Shown here in pieces: positions 1 through 10,049 of a stretch of 64,000 nucleotides of DNA (position 1 is the first letter of the stretch; every line of letters starts with the position of its first letter). A model generated the notes under the pieces. That model had not been told where the DNA came from. It ran no database searches and saw nothing but the letters and a program-made list of their open reading frames with translations. The stretch comes from Nymphaea colorata (taxonomy: Eukaryota; Streptophyta; Magnoliopsida; Nymphaeales; Nymphaeaceae): contig NC_045138.2 in the NCBI RefSeq assembly GCF_008831285.2, forward strand, positions 42,587,115 through 42,651,114, written 5' to 3'. A program made the position numbers and the translations under genes.

Positions 1-703
1 TGCTTTTTTCTTTCTTTCTTTTTGCTTGTCTTATATGATGTTTAGTTTGAGGTTTCTGTCATGTGTTGCCAATATTAGGCTTATGGGGAGGGGGCTTGTT
101 TGCATAGTTCATGTGTGCTGGTTTTTTTATGTTTCATCCATGCTAAGTCGCTGGTCCCAAACAACGACAGTTAATTTCTTCGTTGCTAACTGCCAATTTT
201 TTCATTTCCTTTTAACAATGACTTCTCCATTTTTCATTTCCTTTTCGAGTTCCAGTAGTGGTTTGATGTATCATTCCTTTGTCTTTAAGTACATATAAAA
301 CAGAGATATACGCGTTCTTTTAAGTAGTGGTTTGATGTATCATTCCTTTGTCTTCGATTTGAGCTCGACCCTATTCGATAGAACTTGAGTTTTTTGAGTT
401 GAGTCGATCTTAAGTTGACCTCGGCTGGTGTATAGCCCTATCCTGAACACGTTAAACTCATAGTTAAAAATGTTCATGCATTTTGATGCTGATATTTTTC
501 TGAGTTTTTTTTCCAGAAAATGAAATTCTAAAATATATATTTATACATAATTTTGGATTGAGCAAACATGACGTTCACATGTTTTAAGGGACTCGGGCCA
601 ATCTTTTGAGGGCACATTTCGTTGCAGTGGGCACATAAATGGCTATCTTTTTATATCATAAACTCAATATTTATGAGCCTATGATATTTTTCATTCTTTG
701 CAG
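1..703. other. No gene seen; probable intron of the upstream split gene
   Basis: The sequence is AT-rich, with a T-rich 5' edge. It contains a decayed GAGCTCGA-type repeat at about 345-450 whose end (GTATAGCCCTATCCTGA) resembles the end of the repeat at 2170-2490. No open frame here looks coding. Confidence 0.4.
345..455. repeat. Decayed GAGCTCGA-rich plant repeat (copy 1)
   Basis: The stretch alternates gagctcgac, gagttgagtcgatc and similar words and ends with a TATAGCCCTATCC motif that matches the TTCAGCCCTATTCC end of the better preserved copy at 2170-2490. It is a decayed member of a dispersed, probably non-autonomous DNA-transposon-like family. Confidence 0.45.
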
Positions 704-1399
704 AAACTAGTCAAGGGCTTTCAGGTTGTAACACAAGTAAGTATATTTTGAATGAATTCTATTCATTAAATATACTGTGAATCATTTGTTAATTGACTAT
801 ATGTATTTCTTTCAGGTTGAGGATGAATCAAGTGAATATATATCATTAGAATGATTCAAGCTGCCTCTTGGTAATGCTTTTTTTTTTTTTTGTTTTGTTT
901 TCTTCTTTTTCTTGATCTAATGTGATTCTAGTGTCTGTTTCAGTTGCCACTTGTAGTTTTTCTTGATCTTTTTCTGTATACTGGTTTTATTCATTTTGCT
1001 TATTTTTCTACTGTCTGTTTCAGATGGAAAACTTCTTGATGGTGAAGTTAAGCTATTAAAGAAAGTTCGCAGTGGGGTGAGTTATTATTGTTGCATTCTT
1101 TCTTGTTGAAAGCTTATAAAGCTTTAACTCTTGAACCATCTTTCATATCTTGCTAGATGAGAATCTCTAATTCTACAGATCATTCCTGCTATTATTAGGT
1201 TTCCAGCAATTCCAGTATTAGATTTCTACTGTAAGACGACAACTTGTCAACATGTTGGTCGGATTTAGTGTTTTAAGTACCTCTTGGATTGGCTTCTAAT
1301 GCAAAATTCATCAGCCAAAACAATCAGTAAGCAATTTTTCTTTTTCTCCTGCAGGTACGGAGTTTCTATCGTTTCTTAAGGGCTGAACAAACATGTTAA
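704..1399 (+). pseudogene. Possible 3' end of a split plant gene, with an in-frame stop
   Basis: Four exon-like blocks can be read: 704-736, 816-870, 1024-1076 and 1355-1399. Each is bounded by AG acceptors after T-rich tracts and GT donors (GTAAGT, GTAATG, GTGAGT), and phases are compatible (0, 1, 0). Joined, the last three encode a basic tail containing LLDGEVKLLKKVRSG and VRSFYRFLRAEQTC before TAA. Exon 2 carries an in-frame TGA at about 852, so this is either a decayed copy, an alternative ending, or a read error. I do not recognise the protein. The upstream part of the gene would lie before the window. Confidence 0.38.
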
Positions 1400-2165
1400 T
1401 AGCAGGAAGATTATGTCATGGAAGATTTTGTGCTGCCTTTGTATCAGCCGACTAGCCATTGGCTAGTTCCAACAACGAGATGCTTTCATCTTACTTAATG
1501 TTTGTAAGTTCTATGGCATGGGTGCCTTTGCTCGTGCCCTTCTTCAATGTAATTCTGTTTCCTTGAAGTGTGAGAATTCTAGTTTTGGATTGGTTGTCCA
1601 AAATTACTGTTTTGCACTTGTTAAGGCAGTCGGCCTGTTGATTTTATGATCTGTTGGGCCTGATTTACAGGGTTTGTAATGTACCCCAACTAGCATTTAT
1701 CACGATGCTCCATGAAATGAATGTTTCAGCTATGTAGTAACTGGTAACAGCACTTGGATGTTTTAGGCGTTTCATGTTATTGTTCCATTTTTGTCTCATA
1801 CTCCTTGTGCTTTTTTTGAATCTCATTGCATGATTTGGTAAGTTGGCATAATTGCTGATTTCATGTTTTGGCTACAAGTTAAGCAATTACAGCCCAGGAT
1901 GTGGAGTCACCTGATGTGATTGTTCAATCTTGCAATCTGGTGCTTGAATGCTTGAATGCAATCTTGGTGTTGGTGGGCTTTTAAAAGTGCACCTTTTTAT
2001 TAGTTTATGCAATAATTTGAATGCTTTCATCTATCTTGCTATGAGCTTTGTATTCACTGCAATTACAGAGAGATATCTGTGTTCTATTTCCGACATTTTT
2101 CTGTCTTGGTCTCTGTCATTGTTTTCTTAGTCCATTCGCCGTGGCTGCCTACCATTAAAAAGAAA
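1400..2165. other. Probable 3' UTR and intergenic sequence
   Basis: Sequence after the TAA at 1397-1399 is T-rich and holds several possible plant poly(A) contexts (for example GAAATGAATGTTTC near 1715). Only short, non-conserved open frames are present. Confidence 0.35.
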
Positions 2166-2169
2166 CTAT

Positions 2170-2490
2170 TCTTGAAAAACTACAGAAATGAGTAATATTA
2201 ATCGAGTAGTTAATGAGTTCGAGCCTTATCAAGCCTTATCGAGCTTCACATAGTCGAGCCGTAGTCGAGCTCGAGCTCAACAAGTTAGGATGCAAGTAAA
2301 CGAGCTTAATCGAGCTTAATCGAGCCGAGCTCGAGCTCGACCATTGACTATCGAGTCGAGTTCGAGCCAGGATAGTCGAGCTATAATCGAGTTCGAGTCG
2401 AGTCGAGCTCGTGTGTTATTTAGACGAGCCGAGTTCGAGCTGACCGAGCTCGGGCTCGACTCGGCTCGTGTTCAGCCCTATTCCCTGTAT
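2170..2490. repeat. TCGAGC-rich dispersed repeat (copy 2, best preserved)
   Basis: About 300 bp are built from degenerate TCGAGCTCGAG and TCGAGTTCGAG words in both orientations and end in CTCGTGTTCAGCCCTA. Its complement (TAGGGCTGAACACGAG) looks like the terminus of a hAT-like MITE. The internal palindromic words mean the single strand could fold extensively. A decayed copy is at 345-455 and another at 39450-39680. Confidence 0.6.
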
Positions 2491-4430
2491 TTGGCTATAC
2501 TTAGCTGTTTTTTTTTTTTCTGTAAGAAGGCTAATATCCCAGTGCCACTCCTTGTCATCTCCTTCCTTGGCATTGTTATTGTTCTCTTCCTTCAGCCTCC
2601 ACATACGGTCATATCTATCATCTAATGACCGGTGTCAACCTCTATGCTCATCTCTCCAGCCTCCACCTCTTCCTCCTCCTCCTCCAGTACGTGAAAAGAA
2701 GTTTCTCTCTCTACCTCTTCTTTTCTTCCTTGTGTATGTCCTCCTCCTCCGGTTAAACCTCTCTCTCTCTCTCTCTCGTACTTTGTCTAACTTTCTACCC
2801 AAGAACAATCTGTCTCTTCTTCATTTTAACGATGGATTGCTCAAAGAGACAGGTATTTTCCAGATCTATCTAGTCATCCAAATTCCTATCACCTTATTTT
2901 TCTTCCTTCATCGCCTCCATTCTGTATTCCTCAACATCTGTTACTACATTTTTTTCCTTTTCATCTATACATTCTATTTCCACTACTACCTGTGCCCACT
3001 GTAGTCCATGCATATCACCTAAGTAACTCTTCCTATTGTTCCATCTCAGCTAGGCTGACCCCCACATTCTACAACAACAATACACCCACATCCTCCACAA
3101 CGGTGTCTTCTTCAACCAATAAATTTTGAGACTCAGCTACCTCTATGTCAAAAGAGCTGGTGGGACTCATCTTCGAACAGAAACAAATAGATATTGTCAT
3201 GTCTAATATTGTGCTCGAGTTTGTATACGACCAACACATATGATATTGCATGTCGTGCACGATAGATGTATTGCATGAACCACCTAAAACTCTATTTAGA
3301 AACCCTTATGTTGAATACATATGTTGCTTGTGCGCTGTGGTTTGAAAATATCGTGTGAGTCGTAGGACAAGACAGTATGCATCTGCAAATAGCACCCAAA
3401 TGCTTTTTTTTTTCAAAGTTTGGGTGACAATGTTGAAATAGAGAATGAAAATTTAGGCAAAGGGAGTAACTATTCATTGTGTTGATAAACTTTGGGTGTG
3501 TGTCCAATGGTGATAGCAACGATTAAAGAGATCTTCAGGGCTTCAGGAGGTGTTTGCACTCCTCTCATATCGCTGCAATAGTGCACGAGTCTGTCTCTCT
3601 CGGCTTAAATAATAATATACTTGGGCAACGTGAGATGAGACAAATTTTGAGTGATGCCCCCCTATAAATGAACAGTCTCAGAATTTTGCTAATGCACGAC
3701 ATTCGATATCATTTTTCACCCATTACAAATAGTGTGGCAGTTACGTCTTTTAATCTTCAAGCCAATTCGGCAGCTGCCGATCCCGATTCGTTGTTGTGAA
3801 TCACGAAATACCATGTGTGCACCATCACAGGCTTGTGAATGAGTCTTCGTCCACAGCCTATGCATATAGTCAGCTTCACTGTCACATAGCCTCGACTACC
3901 TAACTATTGGGTTTGCTTCAACAATTACTATTTGCTCAATGTCACTGAGAGTTTGGCTACTATTTCATTGTCTTATGTTGCTGTAATGCCTTTCTTGTCA
4001 TCCTTTTACTGTTGTCACTACCTATGCCATGCGGCGATTGTTCTCGCCGACCCATGCGGTGCCGTAGTCCTTTAAATTGCCACAAGCCTAACAGGGTAAA
4101 CAAGTGTGTAGATAACTTTGAAAACAAAGAGTACTTAATAGACACAAGGAGGAGAAGCAGTTGTAATGAACTCTTTCATTCATTTATAAAGGCAATACAT
4201 CATACGAGAAGGTAAATAAGGAGATTGACTCGATTTCACTTACAAGGGTATATGAAGGTTTATACAATGATTCTTATATCGAACACCCAAAAAAAAAAAA
4301 AATTCCAAACATTATACTTATGCTAGTGGGAGGGTACTCCCTTACAAGTGAGCTAGTATATACAAATGGTTCATGTAAACAAAAGAAAATACTATGCATA
4401 TACAGACATTGGAGAACATGTTCTCCTTCA
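2490..4430. other. No supported gene
   Basis: The region is CT-rich with low-complexity tracts (CT microsatellite at 2760-2778, TTTCTTTTT runs). A long open frame through 2468-3004 is composed mainly of Leu/Phe/Ser from pyrimidine tracts and is not credible. A short minus-strand frame near 3070-3260 may be transposon linker sequence, but nothing supports a name. Confidence 0.4.
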
Positions 4431-4432
4431 AA

Positions 4433-4610
4433 TCATGTGTTATTCTTGGCGTCAAATGCGTCGTGGTATGCCTTAACTTCTTCTGAGTAGTGCTGCTTCA
4501 TCTGAAACGCATACTCCCAGGTACACCGCTCTTCATCCACCCACTTAACAAAATATTTTCTCAAATCTTTAGATCTTTTAGATAATCGATCTTGTGTTGT
4601 GTCGAAGAAT
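4433..4610 (-). pseudogene. Chromodomain-like coding relic
   Basis: The minus strand encodes a frame ending in TGA (4435-4433) that contains RKYFVKWVDEERCTWEYAF followed by a helix-like QMKQHYSEEVKAYH. The pattern KYFVKW-x(5)-CTWE matches the core of chromodomains, including those at the integrase C terminus of chromoviral gypsy elements. A different frame just upstream (about 4612-4710) reads KPFYADVKDQRNNFILQRAQ, suggesting a frameshifted relic. It could also be a host chromodomain exon. No other pol domains are visible around it. Confidence 0.4.
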
Positions 4611-4989
4611 ATGCTTCAACTTTGTGCATGCTTACCTGTGCTCTTTGTAAGATAAAATTGTTGCGCTGATCTTTGACATCGGCATAGAAAGGCTTCAAAT
4701 TGCATCATTAGTCACCACTCTTTTGCCTTATTCCTCTGATTGCTTGCCAACCCGCCGCCTTCATCGATCTTATTCTCCATGCCCCAGTCCTTTTGTCGAT
4801 GGCCTCTAGCTAGAGGTAGTTGCTTTGTGTGTTGTTTTGCTGTCTTGACCGCCTTCAGATGCTTTCCCTTTGCATTCCCGCTCACAATAATGCAGTGGTC
4901 CTTTAGACTTTAGACTGTTGTAGTTCATGATAGCCCAGCAGTTCATGATAGCCCAGCATGCAAAATGCCATCATTTTTCTTTTCTTTTT

Positions 4990-5180
4990 TTGGTTTTGTA
5001 GGGCCCCGTTTGATGAGCTCGAAATATATTGTTGAACAAGAAAAAAAATTTAAATTTTAAAAATTTATTTTTTCAACCCAGGAAAAAAATTTATGACAGA
5101 GGTCGATTTCGAAATTTTTTTTCTGAAAATATATTTCTACTGCGCTAAGTGGAAATATGTTTTCGTTTTTTTTTTACCGT
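4990..5180. repeat. AT-rich MITE-like segment with GAAATATATTT motifs
   Basis: The segment begins near GGGCCCCGTTTGATGAGC, a GGGCC(Y)GTTTG start typical of plant hAT/PIF MITEs, and contains repeated gaaatatatttct words. The same words recur at 7690-7850 with a TCATCACACACA setting. The ends are not defined. Confidence 0.35.
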
Positions 5181-5234
5181 TGGGGCACGCTCGCATCTTC
5201 CTCCTTTGCTAAGCTCCGTCCTCCCGCTGCGCAA

Positions 5235-5586
5235 CTAGGGATGTCAACGGATCGGATTCAGATCGGATACATCTTTAATCATATCTACTTTTTCTGATAT
5301 TCATATATTCGGTTTCGAATTCGGATTTGAATTCGAATAAAGCAAAGTCATATCTGAATCTGAATCCAAAATCCGATTTTACAATTTGAATCCGATTTTT
5401 ATATTTATATCTGAATCCGAATCCGAATCCAAATTTTTGAACCCGATTTTACCATTTTTCAGTATTAGATAAAAGATAATTTATGTATATCCGAATCCGA
5501 ACGAATGCCATTTATTAAATCCCAATTCGATCCGATTTATATTAAATTTTTATCCATATTCGATTTTTTTCCGATCTGTTCCCTAC
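5235..5586. repeat. MITE-like repeat with GGATCGGAT motifs
   Basis: The left end reads TAGGGATGTCAACGGATCGG and the right end reads CCGATCTGTTCCCTA, an imperfect terminal inverted repeat lacking about five bases on the right. The interior consists of alternating TCCGAATCCGAA and TTCGGATTTGAA words. This layout is well known from dispersed non-autonomous hAT-like elements of many plant genomes. No transposase is encoded. Confidence 0.7.
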
Positions 5587-5714
5587 CTCTCCCTTTTATC
5601 GAGTGGTGCGGTTCTTCCTCTACGTGGCTCCTCAGGCTTGGACATGGAATTCATCCCGCGTGTTTTCTCCCTACGGCGGTTCTTCTTACTCTCGTCCCCA
5701 AATTCGACTCAAAG

Positions 5715-5846
5715 AAGGTACAATGATGGGTAAAAAAATTTTGGGTTTGTTGTTATGTTGAAATGCTTGCGCACAAAATGAAGGTACAATCATGGGTAAA
5801 AAAATTTTGGGTTTGTTGTTATGTTGAAATGCTTGCGCACAAAATT
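5715..5846. repeat. Tandem duplication, 66-bp unit
   Basis: Two adjacent copies of a 66-bp unit start at 5715 and 5781, each beginning AAGGTACAAT and containing ATGGGTAAAAAAATTTTGGG. They differ by only one or two bases, so the duplication is recent relative to its surroundings. Confidence 0.85.
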
Positions 5847-5864
5847 TCGGATAGGATTTTCTGA

Positions 5865-6066
5865 ATGAAGTTCAGCGGTCGAATCCGAATAACAAGGAAA
5901 ATTTTCGGGGTTTCCTTTCCCTCTATCGTCCAGAATCTCATTGTCTCCGGCTTCTCTGTCCAGAAGCTGCCCAAGTCCACCATCATAGCCTTCAATGCAG
6001 AGTCGCATGCCACAGCCAACCAGCGCAACTCAGCCGGTTTCTCGTGCTATATTTTGGATTTAAAAG
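5865..6066 (+). other. Candidate first exon of an unidentified gene (weak)
   Basis: An ATG at 5865 opens a frame through FGVSFPSIVQNLIVSGFSV to a possible donor (AAAAG/GTAAAG) at 6067. Base composition is higher in GC than the surroundings. Overlapping open frames exist on both strands, so the coding direction is uncertain. I do not recognise the peptide. Confidence 0.2.
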
Positions 6067-6099
6067 GTAAAGCTGTTAGGATTTTTCCCCTCAGTTTGT

Positions 6100-8100
6100 G
6101 AATTGGATGTTGTATTTTGTTGTTAAAAATAGATGAAGAAATTCAGGTGAATCATGCATTTGGTTTTTGCCTAAGATCATTTGTGCACTGATATTCATTT
6201 CGCTGCTTTTGTCTATTTGTTAATGCTGCTTAAAATTATTTAGAAGATGTTGTATTTTTTTTCAAATGGAGGAAACTGCATACAAACTTTTTCCTGTTGC
6301 TGTTTGACTTATGATACCTTTCCTGTTAATCCTAACTATGATTTTCCTTCTCATACCTATCTCAGACCAGCTTTTCAGACTTTGGTCTTCACAGATCGTG
6401 CTTGATGAAAATATTCATTGGAAGCCTAATCGTTCTCATTACTAAGTTGTTGTCCATAGCTGAGTATTGAATAAGTTCCTTCTAACAAGTTCCTTATATG
6501 TTGAGTTGTAGCTATGTTGTCAAATGCTATTTGGGGCTTCTGCCTAGGTTATCCTAGGCTGTCAGGCTTGTCTAATTGCTTAAGCTAGTCAGCTTCAGGT
6601 GAATTGTAATTATAGATTTAGCAGTTAGCATTTATGAAATGGTAAGGTTTTGCGTGCTCTATGACTTTGAAAAGCATTGACATGAGGTTCCTACCACCAC
6701 CAGTTCCATTCTTTTCTTTGCTGATGGTTCTTTGACATGCAGAGAATCAGTCTAATGCCTTGTGCTTTTTTATTTGATAAAGCAATCAGTGGTCTACAAG
6801 TATGTTTCTGAGTAAAGAAAAGTAGGAGTTTCAATTAAAATGTCAATCTGAAGGCTACTGATAACTCACTGCATGTTTTCTGAGGAAATAGAAGAGGTTG
6901 AGGGATGGTAAAAATATACAGCAAAGGCAGAGCTACCCCAGACTTTGTGGCGTAAAAAATATTATGCCCTTTAAAAAAATATTATGCTCTATAACAGCTG
7001 CCTACTGTGAAAAATTCTGTTTTCATTTTCTGCAACAAAGATGGAAGTTAAGGTCGGTACAGGAGCAGAAGTTGTGAATTTGTCAGGTAACAGATTAGGT
7101 TCAGTGACAAGGCAGTTGGCCGTCGAGGCATAGGTGTTTTGAGACTGGAAGAAGCCCTTAAAAGCTTTAGTTCCTTGAGAATTAAGGAGCATGAAGATGT
7201 CCATGCGAAAGCTGGTCGTCCAGAGTGGTGGCCGGCAGAGTGGGGTCATGAGCAGGAATAAGACTCAGACGTTGTTTATAGCTGTCCCTAGTTCTCATCC
7301 TTTTTATTTAACACCCTTCCCTTGTAAACTGATGCTGTGAATTGTGAAAGTTGGCGACCTCCCCAGCTAGCGCATTGATGGGCGTCACGGGTGGGAGAGA
7401 TGAAAGTTAAGATATCAATTTTGTACCGTGATCAGTAGTAAATGTACTGAAATTGTGTTGCTGGCATTTCCACTTCTTACTTCGCAGGGCCCCTTTTTTC
7501 TGTTTTTTCATGACCCAGTTTCTCTCTTTATCCTATGTAATGCCTCATCCATGCAAATATCTTTTTTGGGTGATTGCTGTTCACGTTATTGAAATTTTGG
7601 CCCACCTATATACTCTCGTTGATGCAGGTTATTACTTAAATCCATAGGACTGGATTCTAGCGTTGAAGGACTGCTTTGTCATCACACACAAAAATTCTGA
7701 AAATATATTTCTTTATCATCAAATACAGAAATATATTTTTGGAAATATATTTCTCAGTCATCACACACACATCAAAATGAGAATCGGAAAGGTTTTTCTC
7801 ATTCTTTTATTCCAGGAAATATATTTCTAAAAATATATTTCCAATTCTAGATTTCCCATTCTGGTTTTCTCCATATTGGTATCTGTCGGTAAGCTCCCCT
7901 TCTCCCTAATGTGTGCAATTTCGTTGAGTTCCTCTGCATGAGGTTCTTATTTGCAATTCTAAGCAGCCCTCTCTTGTATTAGTTCTTCATTTCTTGTTGG
8001 GAGGGCATCGATGGCTCTTTGGTCGCTTGGGCCTCTCTTTCCAATTGCTGGTTGTTGGTGATGTTGCCCACATCTCTTACCCTGAGGATAGCTGATGATA
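6100..8100. other. No supported gene
   Basis: The region is AT-rich with short open frames only. A stretch at 7040-7245 has exon-like composition (ATG at 7041, possible donor at about 7086) but no recognisable protein. Repeated gaaatatattt words lie at 7690-7850. Confidence 0.35.
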
Positions 8101-8787
8101 CTCAGGATGTGAGCATCGATCTTATCAGATTTCTTCTTTCTGTGTTTGTGGCGACCATGGTTGGTAGTATTGTCATACCATTAGTCTTCCCTTCGTCCGG
8201 CATCGCCCTCATGACGTTTGGTCCTGTAGCCCTTCTATCCCTCTCCTTCGTCCTTTGTAGGACCCTTTTTTTCATCAAAGTGTCTTCACTGGTCTGTTTG
8301 TTCATCGCCTTCCGACTTTCGATTCTCATGTGCACATCCTTTGGGTGTCTGTCTACTGTTATCATTTCAGTACCCTCGACAAAGATCCTCCTATGCTTCT
8401 TGCCCTTGCCCTTCAGCATATCGATATTCATGCCGACATCCTCTCCTCGTCTGACAGTGCTTACTAATGAAACGCAAATTTTATTGAAAAGAACATCTAG
8501 GACTGCTTAGCTTGAAAGAGTTTTTCTTAGTCTTTTTGGGCTTTTTAATGCTTTCTTTACAGACGTTTTTTGGGGTTTTTATGTTCCCCACGATGCCCGT
8601 ACCAGAATGCATGTTTCTGTTTTGGCATCAACTCCCCTTCTCTCTCTCATTCTTCTGCTATTGTATTCAGGTTGTTAACTTGGTTCAACCATGGTTTAGT
8701 AATTTATGCATATTATGTCTTTCTCTCTCTCTCTCCTCCCTTTTTATGCTAACCCAAGACTGAAGGCCCCTGGCATCTTCTTTTGTA

Positions 8788-8788
<1 letters not shown>

Positions 8789-8820
<32 letters not shown>
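8789..8820. repeat. (TA)n microsatellite
   Basis: About 16 uninterrupted TA units. Confidence 0.95.
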
Positions 8821-8822
<2 letters not shown>

Positions 8823-9157
8823 TAATGCCCTTAGCTGTTGGCAGAGGGTTTTGTTTCTATGCCAAGAAACCCTCAAATAACATTCAGTAGTTTCTAATTC
8901 CTCTCTTTTTCCCTCCTCTCTTTTCCCCTCCTCTCTTTCTTTCTCATTCTATGTTTATTTGTAAACATGGCAAGCCAAGGGTTTCATCTTTACTGCAAAA
9001 CCTCCACCCACGGCCGAGGGTTTTGTTTTCCTCATCCTTCTTTGTTTGTTTTTTTTAATATTGTATTGAGAAACCCACGGCACCTTTGTTCTCTCCCTCT
9101 TTCTCTCTCTCTCCCCCCTAAACTCCACAGTTTATTTTACCTAAGAAAGATTTGAGA

Positions 9158-9267
9158 TCAGCCGGGATATCAAATTCGAAGTAGTAAGGTGGTAAATCCC
9201 CAGTAGTGACAGTCAGCCGGGATATCAAATTCGAAGTAGTAAGGTGGTAAATCCCCAGTACTGACAG
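9158..9267. repeat. Tandem duplication, 55-bp unit
   Basis: Two near-identical 55-bp units start at 9158 and 9213 (TCAGCCGGGATATCAAATTC), differing at one base near the end. The surrounding minus-strand frame (9378-9118) reads ...GDLPPYYFEFDIPADL and looks exon-like, but I do not recognise it. The duplication inserts a partial repeat in a different frame. Confidence 0.85.
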
Positions 9268-9779
9268 CCTCTCTTTTGCTTCACAAGGCACGGTCCCTCT
9301 AACTTCAGCCGCTTGAAAAATCACGACGATCTCATAAGCTTCCACATCTTCACTTGATCCGCCCTTTCTGCCTCCCACTGATGAAAGGACTTTTAAGATC
9401 GAGAAAACGAATATTTAGATCCCCCAACAAATTTTTTTTTTATTTTTCTCACGAAAGAAACTTTTTTATTTTTTTTTATCGTAGTGGTCCTTTCTATCTA
9501 ATTTTTCTATCAAGTTGACTAATTTTTCTTCCAAACGGGTCGTCTCATTTAAAAAAAAAAAATTGAAAAGAAAAAAGCAAATGTGCCCATCAGCAATTGA
9601 CACATTGTTGTAACATTTGTAGAATTATTTGGTCGCACGACTCGTAAAAAAATAGAAACTAGAACACAGGCTACTGGCCCGCGCCTTTCGTGCTGCACAC
9701 TTTGCAGCAACATTACCTACTTAAACTTGTCTGGCACATGTTGGAAGCATATATCTTCTTTCTTAAGGTCAATTTCATA

Positions 9780-10045
9780 GTTGGTAAGTCATGACTCCAA
9801 TGACAAATGATGGGATCAAGCGACTTGACTCATTGACTCGCCAAGTATTCACATAACCATAATGTATTTTTACTGCAGTCAAATTGGGCGATTCTGAGAG
9901 AGGCAAGGCGATTCGAGTGACTCAGAAGCAAGTCGGGCTGAGCCAGGAACGAGTTAGGTTCTGCTTCACCCAAACCCTGACTTGTGGCTGGATTTGTAGG
10001 CAAGGTTCTCGAGTCAGTCTAGCGACTTTGCCGACTACGGTAAGC
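9780..10045. repeat. GACTC/CGAGT-rich relic repeat
   Basis: The segment is enriched in GACTCATTGACTCGCC, CGATTCGAGTGACTC and CTCGAGTCAGTC words, similar to those at 15790-15870. Such GACTCG repeats are common decayed elements in plant genomes. No ends could be defined. Confidence 0.4.
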
Positions 10046-10049
10046 TCTT

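Noticed and set aside
2468-3004. 178-codon open frame of Leu/Phe/Ser
   Set aside because: Composed of pyrimidine tracts and a microsatellite, with no domain or signal pattern beyond bulk hydrophobicity.
8102-8510. Overlapping open frames on both strands (163 codons plus, 109 codons minus)
   Set aside because: Neither has a recognisable domain. The plus frame looks membrane-like only because it is pyrimidine-rich. The minus frame (DVHMRIESRKAMNKQ) is slightly more protein-like but has no support.
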